Shown one piece after another: positions 51,858 to 60,649 of a stretch of 64,000 nucleotides of DNA. Location of the stretch: positions 4,712,001 through 4,776,000 of the forward strand of contig NZ_AP018920.1 in assembly GCF_003945385.1 (NCBI RefSeq), read 5' to 3'. The stretch comes from Pseudonocardia autotrophica (GTDB lineage Bacteria; Actinomycetota; Actinomycetes; Mycobacteriales; Pseudonocardiaceae). The notes beneath the pieces were generated by a model. It ran no database searches. It saw nothing but the letters and a program-made list of their open reading frames with translations, and was not told where the DNA came from. Made by a program: the position numbers and the translations under genes. Numbering within the stretch: position 1 is the stretch's first letter; every line of letters starts with the position of its first letter.

Positions 51858-52607
51858 TCAGGTCTCGCCGAGCAGCAGGGCGAGCTGGTCCTGTTCGGCC
51901 GGGTCGAGATGGCCCGCGTAGTAGGCGTGGATCCCGAGGGTCACCTCGCGGGCCGCGGTGGGGCCGTCCCCGGCGACGATGGCGGCGAGCACAGCGGAGG
52001 CGTAGCGCTCGCTGGCGCGCAGCCGTCGCCGGACGTCGGTCTCGTCGGCGAGCCTGCGGTCGATCAGGGCGCGGACGACCCCGGCCAGCACCCCGCCGGT
52101 GATCGAGACGAGCTGGTTGTGCGAGGCCCGCCGGATCGCGGCCTGGAAGCTGTCGGCGGCGGCCCCGAAGCCGCCGTCGGCCCGCTCGGCGGCGGCCTGC
52201 AGCTCGCGGTGCGCGGCCCGGATCTCGCGCAGGTCGTCCTCGGTGCGGTTGTGCGCGGCGAGCAGAGATCCGTTGGCCTCGATGACGACCCGGAACTGAA
52301 GGATCTCCACCCGGGACATCGTGTCCACGGCGGCGAGGCGGGCCAGTGACTTCTCGAACACCGCCGGGGAGTAGGCGAGGATCTCCGGGCCGCGCGGGTC
52401 CCCCGGGTGCGCGGCGACGACGCCGGTGGCCTGCAGCACCCGCATCGCCTCGCGGACGGTGGGCCGGCTGACCCCGAACTGCTCCATCAGCCTGCGCTCG
52501 CTGGGCAGCCGGTCGCCGGGGCGCAGCAGGCCCTCGTCGACGGCACGCTCGATCCGCTCGACGATCGCCTCGTGGGCGCTCTGCCGGCTGATCGTCTCGA
52601 ACTCCAC
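51858..52607 (-). CDS. GntR-family regulator with FCD domain
   Basis: A 249-residue FadR-subfamily repressor. N-terminal winged HTH is HEAIVERIERAVDEGLLRPGDRLPSERRLMEQFGVSRPTVREAMRVLQATGVV. The C-terminal all-helical FCD domain (~95-235) includes FRVVIEANGSLLAAHN and a possible metal-binding set of Asp/His residues (D-S-FQAAIRRASHN). It is the last gene of the peptide/amide-uptake operon, 54 bp after the amidase. A perfect 19-bp palindrome before the first gene of that operon is its probable operator. Confidence 0.9.
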   Translation of the reverse strand: MEFETISRQSAHEAIVERIERAVDEGLLRPGDRLPSERRLMEQFGVSRPTVREAMRVLQATGVVAAHPGDPRGPEILAYSPAVFEKSLARLAAVDTMSRVEILQFRVVIEANGSLLAAHNRTEDDLREIRAAHRELQAAAERADGGFGAAADSFQAAIRRASHNQLVSITGGVLAGVVRALIDRRLADETDVRRRLRASERYASAVLAAIVAGDGPTAAREVTLGIHAYYAGHLDPAEQDQLALLLGET

Positions 52608-52661
52608 GCGGGACCTTCCCTCCGACTCCCCCGGGGCCCGGGACGTGATCGACTCACCAGG

Positions 52662-54119
52662 TTAGTCGCCGGGGTCGGACCCGGGCCGCAGAACTCGGTC
52701 CCGAACGTCTCGGCGCGGGCACGCCTGCTCGAACCAGCGGGCGACCCGCAGCAGCTCGACGTCGGCGAACCGGTGCCCGGCGAGCTGCAGGCCGATCGGC
52801 CTGCCGTCGGTGGTGAAACCGGCGTTGACGGTGGCGGCCGGCTGCTCGGAGAAGTTGTACGGCGCGGTGTAGGCGATGTGGTCGAGCGCGGTGGCCGGGT
52901 CGTCGGTGGGGCCGTGCTGCTCGGCCGGGAACGCGGCGACCGGCGCGACCGGTGAGAGCACGACGTCGACGTGCCGGGTGGCCCGGATCGTGTCGGCCCG
53001 GATCCGTCCGACGGCGTGATACGCCTCGAACACAGCGGGACCGTGCATGTCCGCGGCGGCCGCGGCCCACTCGCGGATGTAGGGCAGCACGGCGTCGCGC
53101 CGGCGCTCCGGGAGTGCGACGAGATCGGCCCAGGACCGGGCACGCAGGAACATGTCGAGCAGGTGCAGCAGCTCCGCGGTGAGGAACGGCTGCACCGGCA
53201 CGACCTGTGCGCCGGCCCGGGCGAACAGCTCCGCGGCGGCGTGCACGGCGGCCGCGACCTCGGGATCGGTCGGCAGGCCGCAGCCGGCGTCGGCGTGCAG
53301 CCCGATCCGCAGGCCGCGCAGCTCGCCGTCGGTGATCGGCTGCTCGGTGACCCGCTGCCAGCCCGCGTCCGCGAGCTCCAGATACCCCGGGTCCCGGTAC
53401 TGCGGATCGGGGCGGGCCAGCACCCGCATGGCCAGCGCGACGTCGTCGACGGTGCGGGCGAGCGGTCCGAGCGCGCGCCCCAGGTAGGGCGGATCGACCG
53501 GGATGATGCCGAAGCTGGGTTTCAACGAGGCCAGACCGGTCCACGACGCGGGCAGCCGGATCGAGCCGCCGATGTCGCTGCCGACGTGCAACGGGCCGAA
53601 TCCGGCGGCCGCCGCCGCGGCGGCGCCGCCGCTGGACCCGCCGACCGTCCATGCCGGGTTCAGCGGGCTGCGGGTGACGCCGTGCAGGCCGGACACCCCG
53701 GACGAGAGCATCCCCAGCTCGGACATGACGGTGCTGCCGAGCCGGATCGCACCCTCGGCGGCGGTGCTCTGCGCGGCGGGGCCGTCCTCGGTGGCGGGTT
53801 CGGCGTCGGCGAAGGCCGCCGAGCCGGACGGCCGTGGGTGCCCGACGGCGGCGATGTTCTCCTTCAGGGTGAGCGGAACACCGTCGAGCAGCCCGGCCCG
53901 GCCCTGCGACCAGCGGACGTCGGAGGCGGCGGCCGCCGCGCGGGCGTTCCCGGCCGGCTCCCTGTGCGCGAACGCGCCGATCCCCGGTTCCAGCCGGTCG
54001 ACGAGCTCCTGCACCGCCCGCAGCACCTCGGTGGGGGTGAACTCCCCCGCCGCGTACCCGGCACGCAGCTCGGTCGCGGTGCGGGCGGTGAGGTCGGTGT
54101 CCGGCAGCGCGCTCGTCAC
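52662..54119 (-). CDS. Amidase (amidase signature family)
   Basis: A 485-residue cytosolic hydrolase with the Ser-cisSer-Lys triad of the family: Lys in GVPLTLKENIA (~K86), cis-Ser in TVGGSSGGAAA (~S162) and nucleophile Ser in GSDIGGSIRLPA (~S186). It hydrolyses a carboxamide; the substrate is presumably what the ABC importer brings in. The start GTG 54119 overlaps the ATPase stop (GTGA). Confidence 0.93.
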   Translation of the reverse strand: MTSALPDTDLTARTATELRAGYAAGEFTPTEVLRAVQELVDRLEPGIGAFAHREPAGNARAAAAASDVRWSQGRAGLLDGVPLTLKENIAAVGHPRPSGSAAFADAEPATEDGPAAQSTAAEGAIRLGSTVMSELGMLSSGVSGLHGVTRSPLNPAWTVGGSSGGAAAAAAAGFGPLHVGSDIGGSIRLPASWTGLASLKPSFGIIPVDPPYLGRALGPLARTVDDVALAMRVLARPDPQYRDPGYLELADAGWQRVTEQPITDGELRGLRIGLHADAGCGLPTDPEVAAAVHAAAELFARAGAQVVPVQPFLTAELLHLLDMFLRARSWADLVALPERRRDAVLPYIREWAAAAADMHGPAVFEAYHAVGRIRADTIRATRHVDVVLSPVAPVAAFPAEQHGPTDDPATALDHIAYTAPYNFSEQPAATVNAGFTTDGRPIGLQLAGHRFADVELLRVARWFEQACPRRDVRDRVLRPGSDPGD

Positions 54120-55963
54120 GCCGGGTCTCCCTTCGTACGGTCGGCGAGGGCGTCGCGCAGCCGCGGGGTGGCCGCGACCAGGCGGCGGGTGAACGGGTGC
54201 AGCGGGGAGGCGTAGACGTCGGCGGTGGGGCCCGCCTCCACGATCCGGCCCTGGTTCATCACGGCGACGGTGTCGCAGACGTGCCGGACGACGGCGAGAT
54301 CGTGCGAGATCAGCACGACGGTCAGCCGGTACTCCCGCGCCAGGCCGGCGATGAGGTTGAGCACCTGGGCGCGGACGGACACGTCGAGCGCGCTGACCGG
54401 CTCGTCGGCGACCAGGATCCGTGGCCGGGTGATCAGCGCACGGGCGATCGCGATCCGCTGCCGCTGGCCGCCGGAGAACTGGTGCGGGTACCGGTCGAGG
54501 GCGGCGGCGTCGAGTCCGACCGACTCCAGCAGCCGGGCCACCCGGTCCCGGATCTCCGCGCGGTCCCCGCGCAGCACCGGCTCGGCGACGATGTCGCGCA
54601 CCCGCATCCGCGGGTCGAGCGAGCCCATCGGGTCCTGGAAGACGATGGAGACGGCCTCCCGGACGCGGCGCAGGGTCGCCCGGTCCGGATCGGTGATGTC
54701 GTCGCCGGCCAGCTGCAGGGACCCGGAGGTGGGCCGGTCCAGCCCGCAGAGCTGCCGGATCAGGGTCGACTTGCCGGAGCCGGACTCGCCGACGATCCCC
54801 AGCGCTTGCCCCTCGGCGACGTCGAACCCGACGCCGCGCAGCGCGTGCACCGGGTGGCTGCGCCGCAGCACCGATGCGCCCGCGCGACGGTAGGTGCGGG
54901 TGAGGTCGCGGGCCCGGATCAGCGCTCTGCCCTCTCCTGCGCCCTCTCCTGCGCCGTCTCCTGTGCTCTCTCCGGTGCCGTCCGCCGTGCCCTCGACGGC
55001 GTTGAACACCGGGGGCGGGCCGTCCTCGGGCAGGACCAGGTGTGCGGCCGGCCCGCCGGGACGCTGCGGGCCGGCCGGCGGGACCGGAACCTCCCGCAAC
55101 GGCGCAGCAGATGCTGCCGGCGCGCTCGTCGTGGTGCGCAGCCGCCCGTGCTCGTCGAGCACCGAGAGATCGGCGGCGGCGAGCAACGCCCGCGTGTAGG
55201 GATGACTCGGCGCGGTGAGCACCTCGTCGACCGGGCCCTGCTCGACGATCCGGCCGTTCTGCATGACCGCGACCCGGTCGGTGACCGAGGCGACCACGGC
55301 GAGATCGTGGCTGATGAACAGCAGCGCGGTGCCGCGCTCCCGGGCCAGCTCGGTGATCAGCTCCAGCACCTGGCCCTGGACGGTGACGTCCAGCGCCGTG
55401 GTCGGCTCGTCGCAGACCAGCACCGCCGGGGCGTTGGCCATCGCGATCGCGAGCACGACCCGCTGCCGCTGCCCGCCGGAGAGCTGGTGCGGATAGGCCC
55501 GCGCCGCCTGCTCCGGGTCGGGCATCCGGACCTGTTCCAGCAGCTCCACGGCAGCCGCCGCCGCGGCGGCCCGGCCGGGCACCGTCCGGTGTTCGAGCAG
55601 CACCTCCGCGATCTGTGCCCCGACCCGCATCAGCGGGTTGAGCGCGGTCATCGGCTCCTGGAACACCATCGACGCGGTGCGGCCGCGGGCCCGGCACAGC
55701 GCGGCCTCGCCGGCGTCGAGCAGGTTGCCGTCGACCCCGGCCAGCGCGATCGTCCCGGTGGCCTGCAGCGACTCGTCGAGCAGTCCGAGTGCGGCGTACG
55801 CGGTCAGCGACTTCCCGCTGCCCGACTCCCCGATCAGCCCGAGCCGCTCTCCCGGCGCCAGCTCCAGGTCGACACCGTGCACGAGAGTCCGCCCGCCGGA
55901 GCGCACGTGCAGGTCCGTCAGCCGCAGCGCCGGGATCGCGGTGGTCGTGGTGGGGGCGCTCAT
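54116..55963 (-). CDS. Oligopeptide-type ABC importer, fused double ATPase (DppD-DppF-like)
   Basis: A 615-residue protein with two nucleotide-binding domains. NBD1 (~10-260): GESGSGKS, LSGGQRQ, VLVCDEPTTALD. NBD2 (~355-600): GESGSGKST, FSGGQRQ, ILVADEPVSALD. Each has the following oligopeptide-type C-terminal stretch (HPYTRALLAAA and HPFTRRLVAAT). A low-complexity linker with GAGEGAGEG repeats joins them. It energises the two permeases. ATG 55963 overlaps the DppC stop. Confidence 0.94.
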   Translation of the reverse strand: MSAPTTTTAIPALRLTDLHVRSGGRTLVHGVDLELAPGERLGLIGESGSGKSLTAYAALGLLDESLQATGTIALAGVDGNLLDAGEAALCRARGRTASMVFQEPMTALNPLMRVGAQIAEVLLEHRTVPGRAAAAAAAVELLEQVRMPDPEQAARAYPHQLSGGQRQRVVLAIAMANAPAVLVCDEPTTALDVTVQGQVLELITELARERGTALLFISHDLAVVASVTDRVAVMQNGRIVEQGPVDEVLTAPSHPYTRALLAAADLSVLDEHGRLRTTTSAPAASAAPLREVPVPPAGPQRPGGPAAHLVLPEDGPPPVFNAVEGTADGTGESTGDGAGEGAGEGRALIRARDLTRTYRRAGASVLRRSHPVHALRGVGFDVAEGQALGIVGESGSGKSTLIRQLCGLDRPTSGSLQLAGDDITDPDRATLRRVREAVSIVFQDPMGSLDPRMRVRDIVAEPVLRGDRAEIRDRVARLLESVGLDAAALDRYPHQFSGGQRQRIAIARALITRPRILVADEPVSALDVSVRAQVLNLIAGLAREYRLTVVLISHDLAVVRHVCDTVAVMNQGRIVEAGPTADVYASPLHPFTRRLVAATPRLRDALADRTKGDPA

Positions 55964-56820
55964 CGCCCCGCCTCCATCCGGGGATCGAGATGGTCGCGCA
56001 GCCCGTCGCCGAACAGGTTCAGCCCGAGCACGGTGAGCGCGATGGCCAGGCCGGGCCACACGACCAGATGCGGCGCGGACGCCAGGTAGCTCTGGCTCTC
56101 CTGCAGCATCCGGCCCCAGGACGGGGTCGGTGGCGTGGTACCGAAACCGAGATAGGACAGCGCCGCCTCGGAGAGGACGGCGATCGCGAACGCCACCGAC
56201 GACTGCACGATCACCAGGCCGGAGATGTTGGGCAGCACGTGCCGGACGGCGACGAACAGCCCGCCGCGCCCGGCCGCCCGGGCGGCGGTGACGTACTCCC
56301 GGCTCATCACCTGCAGTGTTCCGCTGCGTGACACCCGGGCGAACGACGGCGCGGCGCCGATCCCGAGCGCGATCATCGCGGTGCCGACGCCCGCCCCGAA
56401 CACCGCGCCCAGCACGATCGCGAGCAGCAGCGCGGGGAAGGCCAGCGCGACGTCGTTGATCCGCATCAGGAGCTGATCGACCCGCCCGCCGTTCATCCCG
56501 GCGCAGACCCCGACCGGGACGCCGATCACGACCGCCATCGCGACCGCGACGACGCCGACCAGCAGGCTGATCCGGGCGCCGTACATGAGCAGGCTGAGCA
56601 CGTCGCGGCCGTACGGATCGGTGCCCAGCAGGTAGCCGTCGCCCGGGGTGAGCAGCCGGTCCGCGGCGACGACGGGCAGCGGATCGTGCGGCGTCCAGAC
56701 CAGTGAGACGAGCGCGGCCAGCACGGCCAGCGCGACCAGTCCCCCGCCGACGATGATGCCGGTGTTCAGCCGCCGGGAGGCCGTGGCCGCCGGCGGATCG
56801 GTGCGCTGCGGTCCGGTCAC
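55960..56820 (-). CDS. Oligopeptide-type ABC importer, permease (DppC-like)
   Basis: A 286-residue permease. It has an N-terminal OppC_N helix, LLGTDPYGRDVLSLLMYGARISLLVGV (family hallmark), and the ATPase-coupling EAA loop EYVTAARAAGRGGLFVAVRHVLPNI. About six helices. The GTG start overlaps the DppB stop by 4 bp, and its own stop overlaps the ATPase start. Confidence 0.94.
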   Translation of the reverse strand: MTGPQRTDPPAATASRRLNTGIIVGGGLVALAVLAALVSLVWTPHDPLPVVAADRLLTPGDGYLLGTDPYGRDVLSLLMYGARISLLVGVVAVAMAVVIGVPVGVCAGMNGGRVDQLLMRINDVALAFPALLLAIVLGAVFGAGVGTAMIALGIGAAPSFARVSRSGTLQVMSREYVTAARAAGRGGLFVAVRHVLPNISGLVIVQSSVAFAIAVLSEAALSYLGFGTTPPTPSWGRMLQESQSYLASAPHLVVWPGLAIALTVLGLNLFGDGLRDHLDPRMEAGR

Positions 56821-57764
56821 GAGGCCTCCCGGAGTCGGGGGTCGACGGCGGTCTGCACCAGATCGACGACCAGGTTGACGAGGAGCACGGCCAGCACCAG
56901 GACCAGCACGATCCCCTGCACCGCGATCATGTCCCGGGTCGCGATCCGCTCCAGCAGCATGCTGCCGAGCCCGTTGATCACGAAGACCCGTTCGATCACG
57001 ACCGCGCCGATCAGCATCACGCCCAGCTGGACGCCGCCGACCGTGAGCACCGGGACCGCGGCGTTGCGCAGCCCGTGCCGGAGCAGCGCCCTGGCCGGGG
57101 ACAGGCCCTTGGCCCGGGCGGTGCGCATCCAGTCGTCGCGCATCACGTCGAGCACCGCGGAGCGTACGTAGCGGGCCAGCACCGCGCCCTGTACCGAGCC
57201 CAGCGCCAGCGCCGGGAGCACCAGATGCGCGAACAGCGTCCCGAACCCGTCGCCGGTCCGGTACCAGCCGCCGGCCGGGAACCAGCGCAGCTGCACCGCG
57301 AACACGGTGATGAGCAGCAGGCCGGCCAGGAAGTTCGGGACCGCGATCCCGACCTGGCTCGATCCGCTGAGCAGCGCCCCGACCGGCCGTCGCTGGTAGG
57401 TCGCGGCGAGCACGCCCAGCGGGACGGCGACGACGACCGCGACCGCCATCCCGGAGCCGATCAGCACCGCCGTCGTCGTCAACCGGGTGCCCAGCTCGGC
57501 GCCGACCGGCGTGCCGGTGACCGCGGAGATCCCGAAGTCGCCCTGCACCAGACCGCCGAGCCACTGCAGGTACTGCGCGACGAGCGGCTGGTCCAGGCCC
57601 ATCTCGGCGCGCTGTGCGGCCAGCTCCTCCGGGGAGGCCCCCAGCCCGAGCGCGACCTCGGCGGGATCGCCGGGCAGCACCGACAGCAACCCGAAGATCA
57701 CCACCGAGGCGGCGAGGACGGTGCCCGCGAAGACGAGCAGCCGCCGCGTCATCGACACGATCAT
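56817..57764 (-). CDS. Oligopeptide-type ABC importer, permease (DppB-like)
   Basis: A 315-residue permease beginning RRLLVFAGTVLAASVVIFGLLSVLPGDPA, with LGLDQP-like EMGLDQPLVAQYLQWLGGLVQGDFG (family hallmark) and the coupling loop DWMRTARAKGLSPARALLRHGLRNAAVPV. About six helices. GGAG precedes ATG 57764; an in-frame ATG lies four codons later. It follows the substrate-binding gene by 15 bp. Confidence 0.94.
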   Translation of the reverse strand: MIVSMTRRLLVFAGTVLAASVVIFGLLSVLPGDPAEVALGLGASPEELAAQRAEMGLDQPLVAQYLQWLGGLVQGDFGISAVTGTPVGAELGTRLTTTAVLIGSGMAVAVVVAVPLGVLAATYQRRPVGALLSGSSQVGIAVPNFLAGLLLITVFAVQLRWFPAGGWYRTGDGFGTLFAHLVLPALALGSVQGAVLARYVRSAVLDVMRDDWMRTARAKGLSPARALLRHGLRNAAVPVLTVGGVQLGVMLIGAVVIERVFVINGLGSMLLERIATRDMIAVQGIVLVLVLAVLLVNLVVDLVQTAVDPRLREAS

Positions 57765-57779
57765 GTTCGGTCTCCGGGG

Positions 57780-59297
57780 TCAGCCGCGCGCGGCGCGGGT
57801 GAGGTCGATGGACTCCGACGTCGAGTTCACCGGCAGGCCGGTGACGTCCTCGCGGTGCGCGGTCAGCCAGGGCGTCAGGTAGAGGAATCCGGCGGCGGCG
57901 CGGTCGGAGATGCGTTCGGCGTAGGCCCGCATCCGGCCGGTGTACTCGTCCGCCGGTCCGGTGCGGGCCTGATCGAGCAGGTCGTCGGCGACCGGATCCC
58001 GGTAGCCGAAGTAGTAGTCCGGATTGGAGAACTGCCCGATGTCGCGCGGTTCGGCGTGGTTGATGATCGCCAGCTGGTAGTCCTTGCGACCGAACACCTC
58101 GTCCAGCCAGACCGCCGGGAACTCGCGGATCCGCAGGTCGACGGTCAACCCGACGCGGGTGAGATCGGACTGGACGACCTGGGCGGCGGCCACGTACTGG
58201 GGCAGGTTCGGCACCGTGAAGCCGACCTCCGTGCCGGACTGCCCGGCCTCGGCCAGCAGCTCCCGGGCACGCTCGGGATCGTGCGGGTACGGATCGGGCC
58301 GGTCGTCGTACCAGGGATCGGTGGGCGGGACCATCGAGGTGATCGCGGAGCCGCGACCGTCCGCGGCGACCTCGCGGACGGCGTCGTCGTCGACGGCGTG
58401 CCGGATCGCGCGGCGGACCCGCTCGTCGTCGAACGGGGCGGTGGCGTTGTTCATCGCCAGCACCACCTCGCCGGTGGTGGTGCCCTCGGTGACCGCGAAC
58501 TCCGGGTCATCGTCGAGCTGGCCGAGCAGCTGCGGCGCCGTCAGCCCGACGACGGCGTCCGCGCTGCCGCTGAGCAGCGCGTTGATCTGCGCGGTCGGGT
58601 CGCTGTAATAGGACAGTGTGAGCCGGCGGGCCTGCGGCGGGCCTGCCCAGTGGTCGTCGTGGGCGACCAGCCGCATCTCGAAGCTCTGTGTGTAGCCCTC
58701 CACCCGGTACGGGCCGGTGCCGACCGCGGTGGTGGCCAGTTCGTCCACCGCGCCGGGGGTGAAGATCGCGCCGCCCGGCCCGGCCAGGTTGCGGAGCAGG
58801 TCGTTGTCCGGTTCGGACAGCTCGACGACGACCTCGCGCGGGGACAGCACCCGGGTGCCGGCGATCGCCGACAGGGACCGCGCGCTGGCCGTGGTCCACT
58901 CGTCGAGCCGGTCGAAACTGAACGCGACGTCGTCGGCGGTCATCGGGCTGCCGTCGGAGAAGCGGACCCCCTCACGCAGCCGGAAGGTGTAGCTGAGCCC
59001 GTCCGGCGCGGCGGTCCAGGATTCGGCGAGCAGCGGCACCACCCGGGCGTCGTCGTCGATCTTCACCAGGCCCTCGTAGACGTTGTAGAGCAGGGCCTGC
59101 GGAATCGCGACGCCCGCACTGCGGGTGAAGTCGAGATTGGTCGGCGAGGTCCCGAGGGCGATCGTGATCTCCCCGTCGGCGGACCGGGAGGCCGGTGGGC
59201 CGGCCGCACAGCCGGCCAGAGACACGGCCGTGACCAGCGCCAGGGCAACGCCCGGCAGTAGTCGGCGGATCCGTGACGGGTGCGCGATACGCGGCAT
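57780..59297 (-). CDS. Oligopeptide-type ABC importer, substrate-binding lipoprotein
   Basis: A 505-residue SBP_bac_5 protein. Lipobox LAGC (Cys30) follows a basic N-terminus and hydrophobic core. The family block YNVYEGLVKIDDDARVVPLLAESW...YTFRLREGVRFSDGSPMTADDV is clear. It captures a peptide-like, nickel-type or other organic ligand outside the membrane; the coupled amidase suggests an amide. GAGGGGG precedes ATG 59297. First gene of the operon, with a 19-bp palindrome just upstream. Confidence 0.93.
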   Translation of the reverse strand: MPRIAHPSRIRRLLPGVALALVTAVSLAGCAAGPPASRSADGEITIALGTSPTNLDFTRSAGVAIPQALLYNVYEGLVKIDDDARVVPLLAESWTAAPDGLSYTFRLREGVRFSDGSPMTADDVAFSFDRLDEWTTASARSLSAIAGTRVLSPREVVVELSEPDNDLLRNLAGPGGAIFTPGAVDELATTAVGTGPYRVEGYTQSFEMRLVAHDDHWAGPPQARRLTLSYYSDPTAQINALLSGSADAVVGLTAPQLLGQLDDDPEFAVTEGTTTGEVVLAMNNATAPFDDERVRRAIRHAVDDDAVREVAADGRGSAITSMVPPTDPWYDDRPDPYPHDPERARELLAEAGQSGTEVGFTVPNLPQYVAAAQVVQSDLTRVGLTVDLRIREFPAVWLDEVFGRKDYQLAIINHAEPRDIGQFSNPDYYFGYRDPVADDLLDQARTGPADEYTGRMRAYAERISDRAAAGFLYLTPWLTAHREDVTGLPVNSTSESIDLTRAARG

Positions 59298-59315
59298 CCG
59301 ACCCCCTCGTCAGAG

Positions 59316-59334
59316 TTACTGGCTAGGCCAGTAA
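59316..59334. promoter_or_regulatory. 19-bp perfect palindrome, probable FCD-GntR operator
   Basis: TTACTGGC-TAG-GCCAGTAA (8-3-8) lies 19 bp upstream of the binding-protein ATG. On the minus strand its distal end flows into TAACTC, a possible -10. The CTGGxnnnxCCAG-like core suits FadR-subfamily regulators, and such a regulator ends this operon. Confidence 0.65.
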
Positions 59335-59453
59335 ATCGGAGAGGGTGGTGCACGACAAGTGGTGGAACGGAGCGTTGCGCTGTCGTCACGCAAAGGAAAC
59401 GAACGGGCCCAGGCCGCTCCCCCTCGGAGCACGCGGGAGGCGGTCCCGGCCCG

Positions 59454-59521
59454 CCGCACACCTCTCTGCTGCGCCACACACCTGCCGCAACGGGTGTGTG
59501 GCACAGGAAAGAGGTGTGCGG
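59454..59521. repeat. Nested inverted repeats in the 59.3-59.8 kb gap
   Basis: An outer perfect 12-bp stem (59454-59465 with 59510-59521, CCGCACACCTCT) encloses a perfect 10-bp stem (59473-59482 with 59493-59502, GCCACACACC), with symmetrical 7-base internal loops and a 10-base apical loop. Apart from this and the operator at 59316, I see no gene in 59298-59794; the frames there look like shadows and have no ribosome sites. Confidence 0.7.
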
Positions 59522-59794
59522 TCAGGGGGATCCCGCGCGGGTGGGGCGGGCCGCTCAGCGCGACGGCCCCTCCACGGGGTACGCAGAAGACCAGGTGCTC
59601 GAAGCCGGGGCCGCCCTGACAGGGGCTCGCCGGCGACTGCTCCGCACCCCCGCTCCCGCGATACGGCGTGCCGAGATCCACTCGCGTGACCCGGTGGCCT
59701 CGGGCCAGGCACCAGGGGGAGCTCCGTGCCTCCCCGGGGCACACCCCCCGCGCGGAGTGCCCCGGCTCGGATCACCGGAGAGACTGCGACCGGC

Positions 59795-60607
59795 TCAGCT
59801 GCCGGCGTGCTCCCCCAGGAAACCGATGACGATCTTCGCCAGGTCCTCCGGCCGTTCGATGTGCAGGCCGTGGCTGGATCCGGGACCGGGCACCAGTTCG
59901 AAGCGGGCCCCGGGGATCGCATCGGCGACCTTGCGCGCCTGCCACGGCGGGGTCAGCAGGTCCTGCTCCCCCACCACGATCAGGCTCGGTGCGGTGATCG
60001 CGCCGAGCCGGTCCAGCGTGTCGTGTGCCAGGTCGGCGTCCCACTGCTCGACGGTCACCTGCATCTGCGACTCGTTCTGCGGGAACGCGGGCAGCATCGG
60101 CTCCAGCAGCGCGCCGAAGTCGGGATGGTCGAGCAGCTGCGGGGAGAACGCGATCCCGGACGCGGCGAGCGCCGCCTCCATGTCCCGGTGCACGTAGGGG
60201 GCGCGCAGCGCGCTGAGCACCGCACGCTGGAACCCGTCGGCGCGGGCCCAGGTCGCGTACAGCACGGCCGAGCGGACCTGCTCCGGGTGGGCCAGTGCGA
60301 GCTCCTGGGCGACCGCCGATCCCAGCGACCAGCCGAGCACGTGCGCCGAGGGCACCTCGAGCGCCTCCAGCAGGGCGGAGGCGTCCTCGGCCAGCGCCGC
60401 GACGCTGATCGGGCCGGCCCCGCGGTCGCTGCCGCCCAGGCCACGGTTGTCGAACGCGATGACCCGGTGGGTCTGCTCCAGGCGGGCGATCAGCTCACCC
60501 CAGAGCTGGATCGAGCCGGACGTTCCCATGATCAGCAGCAACGGTTCGCCGGCGCCGCTGATCTCGTGGTTGAGCGTGACACCGGTGCGGACGGGGATGC
60601 GGGGCAC
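59795..60607 (-). CDS. Alpha/beta hydrolase
   Basis: A 270-residue alpha/beta-hydrolase. Oxyanion region LLLIMGTSGS, FDNRGLGGSDR after strand 4, nucleophile elbow GWSLGS (~S94), acid Asp in VVGEQDLLTPP, and His in GSSHGLHIERP. The sequence resembles 3-oxoadipate enol-lactonase/esterase-like members. The Baeyer-Villiger-type monooxygenase gene lies 42 bp upstream on the same strand, so ester or lactone hydrolysis after oxygenation is likely (inference). Confidence 0.87.
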   Translation of the reverse strand: MPRIPVRTGVTLNHEISGAGEPLLLIMGTSGSIQLWGELIARLEQTHRVIAFDNRGLGGSDRGAGPISVAALAEDASALLEALEVPSAHVLGWSLGSAVAQELALAHPEQVRSAVLYATWARADGFQRAVLSALRAPYVHRDMEAALAASGIAFSPQLLDHPDFGALLEPMLPAFPQNESQMQVTVEQWDADLAHDTLDRLGAITAPSLIVVGEQDLLTPPWQARKVADAIPGARFELVPGPGSSHGLHIERPEDLAKIVIGFLGEHAGS

Positions 60608-60649
60608 GGGTCCTCCCTGGGACGCGGTCGGGGGGTGGGTGGTAGCCGG

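Noticed and set aside
59345..59689. Short open frames in the 59.3-59.8 kb gap on both strands
   Set aside because: They cross the nested palindrome, lack ribosome sites and give Arg/Pro/Cys-rich products without motifs.
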